This document shows positions 19,248 to 28,512 of a DNA stretch of 64,000 nt, in pieces (position 1 is the first letter of the stretch; every line of letters starts with the position of its first letter). Made by a program: the position numbers and the translations under genes. The stretch is taken from assembly GCA_001600355.1 (NCBI GenBank), contig BCJU01000003.1:2236519-2300518 (forward strand). Reading direction: 5' to 3'. The notes under the pieces are model-generated. The model saw only the letters and a program-made list of their open reading frames with translations, ran no database searches and had not been told where the DNA came from. The DNA is from Meira nashicola (lineage: Eukaryota > Basidiomycota > Exobasidiomycetes > Exobasidiales > Brachybasidiaceae).

Positions 19248-22241
19248 ATGGAAGACGTTGAAGCACAACGTCAGGCCGGTCAAACATCATCGCCGAAATC
19301 GAATCGATCGCCTCTAGGCAAACTACCATGGCAAGCACGAACACAATCCAATGAAGAAGTCAAAAAGCCTATCAAGCGCGCTTCGACAGGCAATCAAGAT
19401 GAGGCAAATCTATCCAATAATCAGCCTCTCACAATAAATTTAACAGATATACAACGCAGTCCTATTGAAGGTTCTTCTTCCAATCGAGATGCGTCAACAT
19501 CTAAAAAAATGATGCTCTCCCCTGTAGGATCTCTGAATGCAACTTCGATACCAACAAGTGCTACCATTTTCAGTACATCCGATCGACCGGAACTACAAAC
19601 TATGGAGTCATATGCAGTTGGAAGAAGCAGAACGGAAGGTGGTTTCAATTCACGTAAAGATGGATCTTCCTTTCAACGTAATCTGTTCAAATCGCCTACT
19701 ATGAAATTACAAAGATCAAGAAGTCAAAAACGATCAAATTCAACAGATGAAAGAATAAAATCAAGAAGATCTTTGAGTAAATCACGCAAGAATGAAGTAA
19801 CAAGTCCACTCATTTCTCCGGATCATCGTTTTGTAGCATCACCTGGAAGTTTTGAATTTGGAGACATTCCCAATAAAGCGCAAGTACCTCCTGCTCCCGT
19901 TAATGCAGGTGGACAAAATGATAATGAAGAGCCGCATGAAACAGCAACAGCGATGGGTGAAGTGCCAAAACCTCTCAAACAAAGGCTTTCAGAATTTCAT
20001 GCAAAATATCCGGGTTTGAATGCATTACCTAATCCATTACTACCTATCGTTGCCTTTCCTGGTCAGGGTAGTGGAAGAATGTCAGAATTCGCACAAGAGG
20101 CACCCCTTTGGTCACGACAGCCGTACAAGATCTTTTACTTCATCTATTTTGGATTATCCGTCGGCTTCGTCTTCCTTCCTTGGTTTGCGATCGTATCTAT
20201 TTTCCCTTCCAAGCGAGAACGACCTTCATGGACATGGAAAAAAAGTACGTTGATCAAATTATACAGACATGGAACACGACTCACTTTTCGAACGCATACA
20301 TCACTCAGTCGTGACCTTACGAAAGAGGTACCGCATAGCAAAACAGTTCGCGCCAAATTTGTTTGGGTTGAAGGATTGTCCGAAGATTTTGTTCGCGGTG
20401 AATTGAAGAGAATGTTAGAAATTCAAGGTTTAAGCACCGTTCGCACCTGTGGTTTTTGGTACGGAGAAAGGGATGGTGGAGGTGGTGTTGGACACAAGGC
20501 CTCACAGGACGAAAAAGTGATTTATCATTTACATGGCGGTGCGTATTGGATTGGCACTGCACACGAAGATGACGTTACGTCTGCTGTTAATGTACAGGTC
20601 CTGAAGGCTTTAGATCAAATCTATTCAAATAGATTACCATCTTCCGATGAAGTTGGTAAGAAAGAGATACAAACTGCAAACGGCCAACCGAGTCCTCATC
20701 CTCCAGAAGGAGGACCAGGTGCAGGAAGTGGGGGAGTGTGCAAACGTGCTTTCTCTCTCGATTATCGATTGTGCGTTCCTGGAAGACCGGAAGTAGGTTC
20801 ATTTCCTGCTCCATTAGCAGATGCTGTGGCAGGCTATCGATATTTGGTGAACGAATGCGATTTTGAGCCAAAGAATATCATCGTTGCTGGTGATAGTGCA
20901 GGAGGTAATTTAGCTTTAGCTCTTTGTCGTTATTTGCGCGATGAAAAGTTGGACGGATTAAAAGTGCCAGGTGCTATGCTTCTTCTTTCGCCATGGGCAG
21001 ATACTTCACGTTCACATTCCGGTCCGATTTCTCGTCCAAATACACTTGATTCGGTTTGGCGAAATCGAAAGAGCGATATCATTGCTAATTCGGCAGCCTT
21101 TCGCAATACGGCAGTCTCCGCTTTGTTGGGTAAAATGCCTGCTCGTGAGACATATCGTAATCCGTATTTGAGTTCGATCTCCTTGCAATTGGATGCAAAG
21201 AATGGTGGAGTAGGCCCTTCTTATGGCTTTGAAGGATTCCCGAAAAGGATATATATTTGCACAGGCACAGCAGAAATTAGTCACGATCAACATTTAACTT
21301 TGGCTTATCGATTGGCAGCCGGAACAACACATCGAGTACCCATTCACGAAGGTGATAAATGTAGCGAAGAAGCAGATCCTTACGAAATGGCTGCTCGTTT
21401 GCAATATCCAAGACCTGAAAATCACGAAGTAACTATTTGGCCAAGCGCTCAAAATACGCCCATCGCCACACCTATGTCGGACGATTCACGATCATGGGAA
21501 GGCAGACGAGTACCAGGCGTGAATAAGAACGGAAAGATGGAAAACCAACAAAAGGGTGGATCCGCTGTACCATCATCCATTCGACAAGACACTCCAGAAG
21601 CAAGTGAGAAGAACCGGAAGCAGTTAAGCGAACAAGTAAAGTCTGCTAGTGGGGCAGCTTTTGAAGTAACTATGTCTGCTTTGGAAGCTGTCAGTTCACG
21701 ATTAAAGAATGCCGATGGATATGTACCTCGAATTTCACGTCTAAAGAGTGAAGGGATCAATCAAACTTCAGGCGAAAGATCGAGCATTCAACGTGTCGAC
21801 GGCGGCATAGGATCAAATACAGATGAGGTAGAGGCTGGAGAAGGCAAGAATAGTAGTAAAGTGAAAGAAAAAGATACTGCAAATAATGCACATACGACCC
21901 ATCGAGAGGCTGAAAGGAAAGATGAAGCGAATGATCAATCTTCTACAACTTTTACACAGCTTCCACAAAAAGAAGAAGAACTTCGTGATGATGAGGTGAA
22001 TGAGAATGGAAGGACTAACGAAGTTCCTCCGACTTCATCTTTTTTTACCCCATTCACACAGCCACTTTCACGCGCAGGTGGACAATCGCAATCTTATTTC
22101 GATTTAGGAGGCGAAGATCGTTCAGTCGTTTTAGACGAAAGCATCGATGCCATACACGATTTCACATTATTCGATTGGTTCGAACCTGAACGTGGTCAAA
22201 CTTGGGGACGAATTGCCAAATGGATTGATGAAGATATTTGA
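19248..22241 (+). CDS. Membrane-anchored alpha/beta hydrolase, HSL/steryl-deacetylase-like, 997 aa
   Basis: A 270-residue disordered N-terminus precedes one hydrophobic segment (about 297-324, FYFIYFGLSVGFVFLPWFAIVSIF), likely a membrane anchor. The hydrolase-fold-3 core follows: oxyanion-hole HGG at 429-431 (YHLHGGAYWIG), the SLDYRLC block, and nucleophile Ser550 in GDSAGGN. The likely acid is Glu676 or Asp680 in GTAEISHDQ. The usual C-terminal histidine block appears at His970 (IHDFTLFDWFEPERGQ). About 280 residues, mostly Ser/Glu/Lys-rich and disordered, separate the acid region from this histidine. Relatives are hormone-sensitive-lipase type esterases such as yeast Say1 (steryl deacetylase) in the ER. 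The substrate is inferred only from family resemblance. The stop lies 22 nt from the stop of the opposing gene. Confidence 0.85.
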   Translation: MEDVEAQRQAGQTSSPKSNRSPLGKLPWQARTQSNEEVKKPIKRASTGNQDEANLSNNQPLTINLTDIQRSPIEGSSSNRDASTSKKMMLSPVGSLNATSIPTSATIFSTSDRPELQTMESYAVGRSRTEGGFNSRKDGSSFQRNLFKSPTMKLQRSRSQKRSNSTDERIKSRRSLSKSRKNEVTSPLISPDHRFVASPGSFEFGDIPNKAQVPPAPVNAGGQNDNEEPHETATAMGEVPKPLKQRLSEFHAKYPGLNALPNPLLPIVAFPGQGSGRMSEFAQEAPLWSRQPYKIFYFIYFGLSVGFVFLPWFAIVSIFPSKRERPSWTWKKSTLIKLYRHGTRLTFRTHTSLSRDLTKEVPHSKTVRAKFVWVEGLSEDFVRGELKRMLEIQGLSTVRTCGFWYGERDGGGGVGHKASQDEKVIYHLHGGAYWIGTAHEDDVTSAVNVQVLKALDQIYSNRLPSSDEVGKKEIQTANGQPSPHPPEGGPGAGSGGVCKRAFSLDYRLCVPGRPEVGSFPAPLADAVAGYRYLVNECDFEPKNIIVAGDSAGGNLALALCRYLRDEKLDGLKVPGAMLLLSPWADTSRSHSGPISRPNTLDSVWRNRKSDIIANSAAFRNTAVSALLGKMPARETYRNPYLSSISLQLDAKNGGVGPSYGFEGFPKRIYICTGTAEISHDQHLTLAYRLAAGTTHRVPIHEGDKCSEEADPYEMAARLQYPRPENHEVTIWPSAQNTPIATPMSDDSRSWEGRRVPGVNKNGKMENQQKGGSAVPSSIRQDTPEASEKNRKQLSEQVKSASGAAFEVTMSALEAVSSRLKNADGYVPRISRLKSEGINQTSGERSSIQRVDGGIGSNTDEVEAGEGKNSSKVKEKDTANNAHTTHREAERKDEANDQSSTTFTQLPQKEEELRDDEVNENGRTNEVPPTSSFFTPFTQPLSRAGGQSQSYFDLGGEDRSVVLDESIDAIHDFTLFDWFEPERGQTWGRIAKWIDEDI

Positions 22242-22263
22242 TAGCCGTCAAAAGCAAAATCGT

Positions 22264-22938
22264 TTATTTTTGTCTACCAGGATGTTGCCAAGAAGTAGGG
22301 AAATATTTTTCCATAATATCGTCAGCCTTTGAATCATAATGTGTAATTTGATCATCTTGTTGTCGATCTATTTTTTTGCTTTTGTCAATATGTCTTTTCA
22401 GAGCCTTATCTAGTGCATCAGAATCTCCCGCCAGCTCAGCTTCATGAATCTTTTTAGCTCTAATTGTGACTGCCGAGCTACGAAAATTTGTCGCTTTTGC
22501 CACCTCTTTTTGTATTGTTTTGAATCGTCTAATTATCATGTAATCAAGTTTGGGTAAGTAAATTTTCATGACAACCAATACAAATTATTCTCACCTGTAT
22601 CTTTCTAGTTCTTCTTTCTTTTTCTCAAAATCTTGCAACCGTCTTTTATAAGTTCTTTTTTGAGATTTCGTAGCATTACCAGGAATAGGTTTAGGCTCTT
22701 TTAGCTTTTTTTCCAATGAGCGAATAACATGTCTAGATGTACTTTTATAATCAATCTTTTTCTGTTTATTTTGATCATTTGTACGTTTTTGAAGTGTTAT
22801 AAATTCATTTGCTGAAACACAATCACTCCATCGTGCATTGATAGAAAGGAAATTAGATGGCCAATTTGGAATTCGTAAGAAAAATAGATATAATGTGAAA
22901 AGTAGACCTTTCGATATGAACTTATTAATTGTATACAT
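22264..22938 (-). CDS. Orphan basic protein with signal-peptide-like start (2 exons, 202 aa)
   Basis: Exon 1 is 22595-22938 (ATG at 22938, A at -3) and exon 2 is 22264-22528. The intron of 66 nt (22529-22594) starts GTGAG and ends ATTAG and keeps the frame, giving ...EELERYRRFKTIQKE... The start MYTINKFISKGLLFTLYLFFL has a short basic region followed by a hydrophobic core, like a secretory signal or anchor. The rest is lysine/arginine-rich, predicted mostly helical, with a single cysteine (SDC). I recognise no family. A superficial likeness to coiled-coil nucleolar proteins would argue instead for a different first exon, which the frame upstream (22797-23033) cannot exclude. It converges on the hydrolase gene, with only 22 nt between the two stop codons. 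Confidence 0.6.
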
Positions 22939-23434
22939 TCTTCTGCTATGTGTTCAATGATGTAGTTCAAAGGAATCATTACCGAATGACTCAAAGCTAA
23001 ATAAAGTTTGATTTTTACTGAAGGTGATAGCATACGCCCCTTTCTGTTGTTGCATTTGCGTCACTCTTACCAGCTCTCTTTCAACGATGCTCTTTTCTAA
23101 GCCCCTTTAAAATTTTGCGTCCATACAATTAAGATACAATAGGTGTTGAAAGAGCAAATAGAAAGAGTATCAAAGCATACACTATTCTACTTATTAACGA
23201 CATCATCATAAAGATCTAGCAGACAAGAGTGCGTAACAATCACGGGAATAGAAGTTCAAGTACCGCACCAGTTAGCGGCACCATAGCGCCGGCGAACCCA
23301 ATTGCATACATTTTTAGAGCCTAAGCAGACCGCGTATATTTTACTGTTGAAAAGTGGCCGTGCACAAAAAATCCCTTATCCTGTCTTCTTGCAGTGCCAC
23401 CATCAGCACATAGAAGTAATATACTTTGCACAAG
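22939..23434. promoter_or_regulatory. Divergent promoter region, orphan / PTPA
   Basis: These are 496 nt between oppositely oriented genes. A GC-rich stretch (AGCGCCGGCG near 23287) stands out in AT-rich sequence. An alternative first exon of the orphan on the minus strand (ATG near 23033) would fall in this stretch but is unproven. Confidence 0.45.
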
Positions 23435-25000
23435 ATGACTTCAGTTAGTCCCAATACGATTTCCTCATCAGAGCAAGCTCGAAATTTGTTGAGCCAAAAG
23501 TTACAATCCATTCAGCAAAAAAGTCCAAATACTGTTTCACCTGCACCCCTCCAAACCAAAGAACAAACAACATCAAATTCTCCATCACAATCTAATAATG
23601 GCATAAATGCTACTTTGCCAACGTCAAAAGGATTTAATGCGACACCAAAAGAAGCCGATGCAATACCAACTTCTCACAATACCGGCACACCTCTTCCGCC
23701 CTTGGCTCCTTTGCCTGCACCAAAAGCATTATCACAAGAAGAAATAACATCAAAAAAGTATGTTGTACCACAAAAAAGGATCGTCTCTCCCGGTAGCATG
23801 AAGAGATGGCAAGAATCCAAAACATTTGACGAAATTTTGGGTTTCGTGATGGCTTGCAATGATGCTGTTGTTGGACAAAAATTAACGGAAAAGATTGAAC
23901 AAAGTCCAGCTGTCGAGGCTATCATGTCAATCTTGAACACAATCATGAAAATTGTGGAAGAAGTACCGCCAGAAGATGGATCTTCTTCTCGATTTGGAAA
24001 TCCTGCATTCAGAACGTTCTATGGGCGAGTAAAAGAACAGAGCAGAGAATTGCATAATCGCATTCCCACTTTACAATCAATAAAAGGTCAAGCTAGTGTC
24101 GATAAAACGAATGAACAAGAAGGGCAAACTACTGATGCAATAGGTGAGATCCAAGTATACTTTGACGAATCATTTGGCAATGAGAAGCGAATCGATTACG
24201 GGAGCGGTATGGAGCTCAACTTTGCTTGCTGGTTGTTATGTCTCGTCAAATTGGGAATTTTGGATATAGAACGTGAAGCACCAGCTATTGTTCTACGAAT
24301 CTTTTGGAGATATATCGAAGTGATGCGTGCGATTCAATCCACATATTGGCTCGAACCAGCCGGTAGTCACGGAGTTTGGGGTTTGGACGATTATCATTTC
24401 TTGCCATTTCTGTGGGGTAGTGCTCAGCTCAAAGGGCACAAAATTTTCCGACCCAAATCGATTCACGATGATGAGATCTTGTCAGATTTTGGCAAAGATT
24501 ACATGTATTTCGCTTGCATACATTTCATCAACAGTATCAAGACGGCATCTCTGCGTTGGCATTCACCCATGCTGGATGATATCAGTGGAGTGAAAACATG
24601 GGCAAAAGTGAATGAGGGAATGATAAAAATGTATAAAGCAGAGGTTTTGTTGAAATTGCCAATCGCTCAACATATCTTCTTTGGTAGTTTGTTAGCGTTC
24701 CCCCAAACAGCGCATGAAGACGAAAAGGAAGAGGAAGATCAAGCCTTACAAGAAGCCGTTCAGAAAGGAGGTATAGTGCATACAGATGCAAATGGTCATT
24801 CTCACGTTCATGCTCCCATTGTTCCTGGTGGTGCTGAAGAAGGAGGTCCAGCTGCTGCCGTTTCCGGCTGGGGCGATTGTTGCGGTATTCCCATCCCGAG
24901 TGCTTTTGCTGCTGCACAACAAGAGCGTGAAAAGATGAAGGGTGCAGGCAATTTACGCTTCGAAGGTAGCAGTAACATCAGAAGGATTCCCTTTGATTGA
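23435..25000 (+). CDS. PP2A phosphatase activator PTPA (Rrd1/Rrd2-type)
   Basis: The frame opens with a TTG, so the ATG at 23435 (MTSVSPNT) is used; it gives 521 residues. After a disordered 110-residue leader comes the PTPA domain: FDEILGFVMACNDAV, the YGSGMELNF motif (about 263), GILDIEREAPAIVLRIFWRY, and GVWGLDDYHFLPFLWGSAQL, all diagnostic of the family. PTPA is a peptidyl-prolyl isomerase-like chaperone that helps load metals and activate the PP2A catalytic subunit; in yeast the Rrd proteins link to TORC1 signalling. The tail carries a His-rich patch and ends GSSNIRRIPFD. The domain does not distinguish Rrd1 from Rrd2 reliably. Confidence 0.95.
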   Translation: MTSVSPNTISSSEQARNLLSQKLQSIQQKSPNTVSPAPLQTKEQTTSNSPSQSNNGINATLPTSKGFNATPKEADAIPTSHNTGTPLPPLAPLPAPKALSQEEITSKKYVVPQKRIVSPGSMKRWQESKTFDEILGFVMACNDAVVGQKLTEKIEQSPAVEAIMSILNTIMKIVEEVPPEDGSSSRFGNPAFRTFYGRVKEQSRELHNRIPTLQSIKGQASVDKTNEQEGQTTDAIGEIQVYFDESFGNEKRIDYGSGMELNFACWLLCLVKLGILDIEREAPAIVLRIFWRYIEVMRAIQSTYWLEPAGSHGVWGLDDYHFLPFLWGSAQLKGHKIFRPKSIHDDEILSDFGKDYMYFACIHFINSIKTASLRWHSPMLDDISGVKTWAKVNEGMIKMYKAEVLLKLPIAQHIFFGSLLAFPQTAHEDEKEEEDQALQEAVQKGGIVHTDANGHSHVHAPIVPGGAEEGGPAAAVSGWGDCCGIPIPSAFAAAQQEREKMKGAGNLRFEGSSNIRRIPFD

Positions 25001-25299
25001 ATTAATCCAATATGTCGTAATATCATCACAATTGTACTATCATCCCGCACACCTTCATTTATAACCATCTACTCATCTTTTATCAATTTAAGATCTTGAA
25101 GAGAGTGCTTAAGTTGCATCGTATATGATGAATCGGTAACATTTGCTCGTGTAAAGCGATGAATATGCGTACAAGGAAGGATGGAGAGGGTGGGTAATAT
25201 ATATACGAAACTGTAGGATGAATAGCAGAAAAATGAAACAGCAGTAGAGAAAACGGCCTACCTAGGCTTCAGGAGCGCATTCATTGGCGAACAAATCGA

Positions 25300-25968
25300 T
25301 TACATTGCCAATTCTGCTTGAAGCGCCCGAAGCTCAGCATCATCGTCGTCAACAGTTTGTGCTTGATTAGCCTGTCCGTTAACACGACTGGGTCCAGCGG
25401 TGACGGCTGGTAGGTGAGACGGTACAGATTCTGCTCCGACCAAGCGATCGTTCAATTCTGCTTGTTCAAGCTCATCCAATTCGTTCTTCAGTTCATCCTC
25501 ATCGATATCTTGTCCCATAGCGACAGGATTAGAAATTGCATCAGAGATTTCATTTGTCAAATCCATCTGTTCACGAATGGAGTCCATAGTAGCATCCACT
25601 TTATCGATATTTAAGCTTCCATGAATGCCCTTTAATGCATCCGCACCCTTGCGCATTGCTTTCATTGTTTCTAAATTCATATTTGCACTTTCGATCGCAT
25701 GTACTTGTGTTTCCAATGTCATCCTTGTACCCGAAATACGATCAAGTTCATTTTCATATTGTTTCCTCTGTCTTAGAGCTGCTTGTGCTGCACGTTTATT
25801 CGTCGTCACATTTGCTTTTGCTTTTCGAGTTTCATCATCAATCTTTTTTGTTAAATGCTCTTCTTTCTTTTCTAGCATGAGCAATTGTTGTCGTAATCCA
25901 ACGATTGCATCTTTTGCAGAATTGGGATTATCCCGTTTACCCACTAGCCAAGAGCCCCAGGTAGACAT
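25300..25968 (-). CDS. SNF7: ESCRT-III subunit Snf7/Vps32 (CHMP4)
   Basis: This is a 222-residue single-exon frame starting at an ATG (MSTWGSWLVGKRDN). The N-terminal basic helix (about residues 15-75) with repeated KKEEHLTKKIDDETRKAK, then MEKAMRKG-like NLETMKAMRKGADALKGIH, and the acidic helix DIDEDELKNELDELEQAEL are the ESCRT-III core. The tail DDDDAELRALQAELAM looks like a MIM1 motif for binding the MIT domain of Vps4. Length and layout match Snf7/CHMP4, the main polymer-forming subunit in multivesicular-body budding. It is convergent with PTPA. Confidence 0.94.
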   Translation of the reverse strand: MSTWGSWLVGKRDNPNSAKDAIVGLRQQLLMLEKKEEHLTKKIDDETRKAKANVTTNKRAAQAALRQRKQYENELDRISGTRMTLETQVHAIESANMNLETMKAMRKGADALKGIHGSLNIDKVDATMDSIREQMDLTNEISDAISNPVAMGQDIDEDELKNELDELEQAELNDRLVGAESVPSHLPAVTAGPSRVNGQANQAQTVDDDDAELRALQAELAM

Positions 25969-27156
25969 TTTGAAAAGATTTGATGGTGCGAGAAAGGTTG
26001 TTGCAAAGTGGATATGTACTTGTCCAAAAAATAGCTGGTATTTGCCTTGCCAATACGTGCAATTCTAACAGCGTATGCTTAAAATGAATTATAACACAAC
26101 TTGATACTTGTACGGTCCAGCTGAAATGCGAATTGCAGACTAGATGATTGATGGCCGGATACCTTGACCAAGATTATCTTTCTCCACTTGAAGTTGCAGC
26201 TAAAATAATGGACTAGATTGATCCAATTAATGTTAGTCTTTGTTGGTAAAAGGGACTGCAAATGAATCTTCTACTATATGAGTCGATAGGTGTTCGCAAC
26301 ACGCAGCTCTCCGCAAAACGTTTGTGTAAGATATGATGGACAAAGGACAAAAAAAGGATGGTGGAGATAGCAAATGCTGGTTAGATTGTCAGATGCATCA
26401 ACCCACCCTGTCTGTAGCGCACAAACGCGTGAGTGTTGCGATGGAGGGCAAAAGCTAGGCAGGGCCCTAGCTTAACATATTGCCGCCTCTTTTTCTTTGT
26501 CTGTTTATCAAGTACCTGTACAGGCACACACACGCACGCATTTTGATCCACACATAGACTAACTCAGCTCTCCCGCTTTTGCGCTGCGCAATCGCAAAAG
26601 GCAATAACAATTGTGTAACACCTTGCACCGTACAAATTGCATTATAGGCAACCCTGTACCGGCGCGCCTCGATTGCTTCTCCGTCATAACCGTGGTGGGC
26701 TGAGCCTGAGTCGCTCTAATCTTATAAGAATGGGTGACGGAGTATTGTTATCTTGTTTCGATTGACAAGAGGATAGTAATCGTCTAATAGAATCGGAATA
26801 AATGGAGGAACATATCCATTTGAATTTATAAAGGTGTGCTTTTGAATGACATTTGTACCAACTTTTATCGGATGAGCGAGTGCGTTGAACAGATCGTTAA
26901 TATTGTTTCATAGAATTTCAGGGGAGGAAAAAGACAAAACACACGTATAGAGAACAAAATAAATGGAAAGATCACGTCAACAGAGGAGAGAAAGAGGGTA
27001 AGGAGAATAAGATTGCCAAAAAGAGCTGAACGAATCAAATGTTACACGGGTTTGTCTTTGTTTATCATCATCGGGTTCAAAAATTTCACATGAATCGCTG
27101 ATACGTCTAAATTTTGCTGACAACAACATTTCCTCGCTGCATATAAACGAAAAAAT
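25969..27156. other. Intergenic region, 1.19 kb, upstream of Snf7 and downstream of Nap1
   Basis: Both flanking genes lie on the minus strand, so this is the Snf7 promoter plus the Nap1 3' UTR. It contains a perfect 8-bp inverted repeat at 26576-26600, CACACAC/CACGCA runs near 26525, and a CCGGCGCGCC block near 26660. I found no credible coding exon or tRNA. Confidence 0.5.
26576..26600. repeat. Inverted repeat CTTTTGCG ... CGCAAAAG with GCGCTGCGC inside
   Basis: Arms CTTTTGCG (26576-26583) and CGCAAAAG (26593-26600) are exact reverse complements around a 9-nt loop. The left arm and loop together form a GCGCTGCGCA motif that recurs in other spacers of this window. This could be a transcription factor site or a cruciform; there is no functional evidence. 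Confidence 0.6.
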
Positions 27157-28512
27157 TTATTGTTGTTTGCATTCTTGGTTCTCAGCTTGAGATCCTGCAC
27201 TGACGGCCATATTGGCAGGACGAGCGGGTCCATCTTCGTCATCCTCCTCATCTTCATCCTCTTCGTCATCGAATTCATCTTCAAAGTCATCATCATCCAT
27301 CTCGTATGCTGTTGCTTCGCCGGTGAAGTAAAGGATTGAGTGAGGAATAATGCGATCCTTCAAATCTTCTCCGATTTGGTAGTCTAATTCCAATCTTTCA
27401 TCCAATTCGTCAAAGTCAGTATCTTCGTTTTCACCATTCTTTGGTGGTTTTGGAGGCGAGAAGAAGTTGAAGAAAGATTCAACTGGAACAGATCTCTTTA
27501 CTGTTCTGGTTTGATTTGTGTTCTTGTTACGTTGTTTCTTTGTTTCAATCTTGTGTGTCAAATCTTTGTCTTCCTTCCATTCGATCTTGTCTCCTTCAGC
27601 ATGATCATATACCAAATCACCAGAGAAACCAACTTCGTCTTGGTAGTAGTATGTCTTTGTCAAAGTTTTGTTGGTAAAGAATGCATTTTGAGAAGGGTCG
27701 AATTCGAACTCAAGTTTGAATCCGGCTTGGGATCCGGGCAAATACGACATGCGAATGTCCACTAAAGATCGTAATGCCTCTTCATCACGCTCTGTAATCA
27801 ATTCAGAAAGGGCGACGTGATTCTTTAATGCTGTCAACCAGAATTCAGGGATACCCTTTTCTGCGTCTGCAGGAGCTGTAGCATCTGCCAATGATTGCTT
27901 CTCTGGCTTGTCATCTTCCTCATCTTCGTCGTCATCATCTTCATGAGATGCTTCTCCGGCCAAAACTTCTTCTTTTGTTGGCTCTTGCTTGCCTTGAACG
28001 ATGGCTGCACGTCGTTCGTACAAGGGACGATAACGTCCAGCATACTTCTTTTCCAATTCTAGGATCTCTTTTTGGAATTCTGCTTCGATTTTTGTGTGAT
28101 CGACGTGAATGCCCTTCAAGCCTTCCACTCTTCTCTTCAAATGAGGAGGTAAAGATTCGATGTATCCGCTTGAACGTCCTACTAATCCGGAGAGCTTACT
28201 TTGAATCAAACCAGCCAAAGCGGGGTTAGCTTTTAGAGCTGCAGCGGCACCAGCAGCGGCTGTTGAAAAGAGATATGGGAAATGATGGAAAGTCAGTTAC
28301 TGTATTACGAATGTTTGCCTGCCAGGCCAAATATCTGCTCATTTCTTCTTTCAGAAACACTCACCTCCATCTTCGTTTTCTTCTCCAATCGTACCAACGG
28401 TTGGTCGAGAAAGAGCTTCACGCGTGATTGGTGCATTACTCAAAGGAGTGTTTTGCGGTGTAGGTGCCGTGAAATCGGCATTCCTTTGTGAGATGGGTAC
28501 ATTGCCTGACAT
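27157..28512 (-). CDS. NAP1: Nucleosome assembly protein Nap1, 2 exons, 416 aa
   Basis: Exon 1 is 28365-28512 (ATG at 28512, MSGNVPIS) and exon 2 is 27157-28259. The intron of 105 nt (28260-28364) has GTGAGTG and TCAACAG borders, and the joined frame reads ...ENEDGAAAGAAAALKANPALAG. The NAP domain is clear: RRVEGLKGIHVDHTKIEAEFQKEILELEKKY, the PLYERRAAIV stretch, IPEFWLTALKNH, TKTYYY and ESFFNFFSPP, plus a PHSILYFTGEATAYE block. An acidic tail of Asp/Glu runs follows, and the protein ends CKQQ, the same farnesylation-type tail as animal NAP1L1. It is a histone H2A-H2B chaperone that shuttles between nucleus and cytoplasm. An acidic insertion (EDDDDEDEEDDKPE) sits between helices. Confidence 0.95.

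Noticed and set aside
22264..22938. Assignment of the basic orphan to rRNA-processing Efg1
   Set aside because: The helical basic stretch is superficially similar but the diagnostic KYHMVRFFERQK-like block is absent.
26750..26775. tRNA T-arm-like CTTGTTTCGATTGACAAG
   Set aside because: The stem has mismatches at the loop-closing pairs and no acceptor or anticodon arm can be found at the expected distance.
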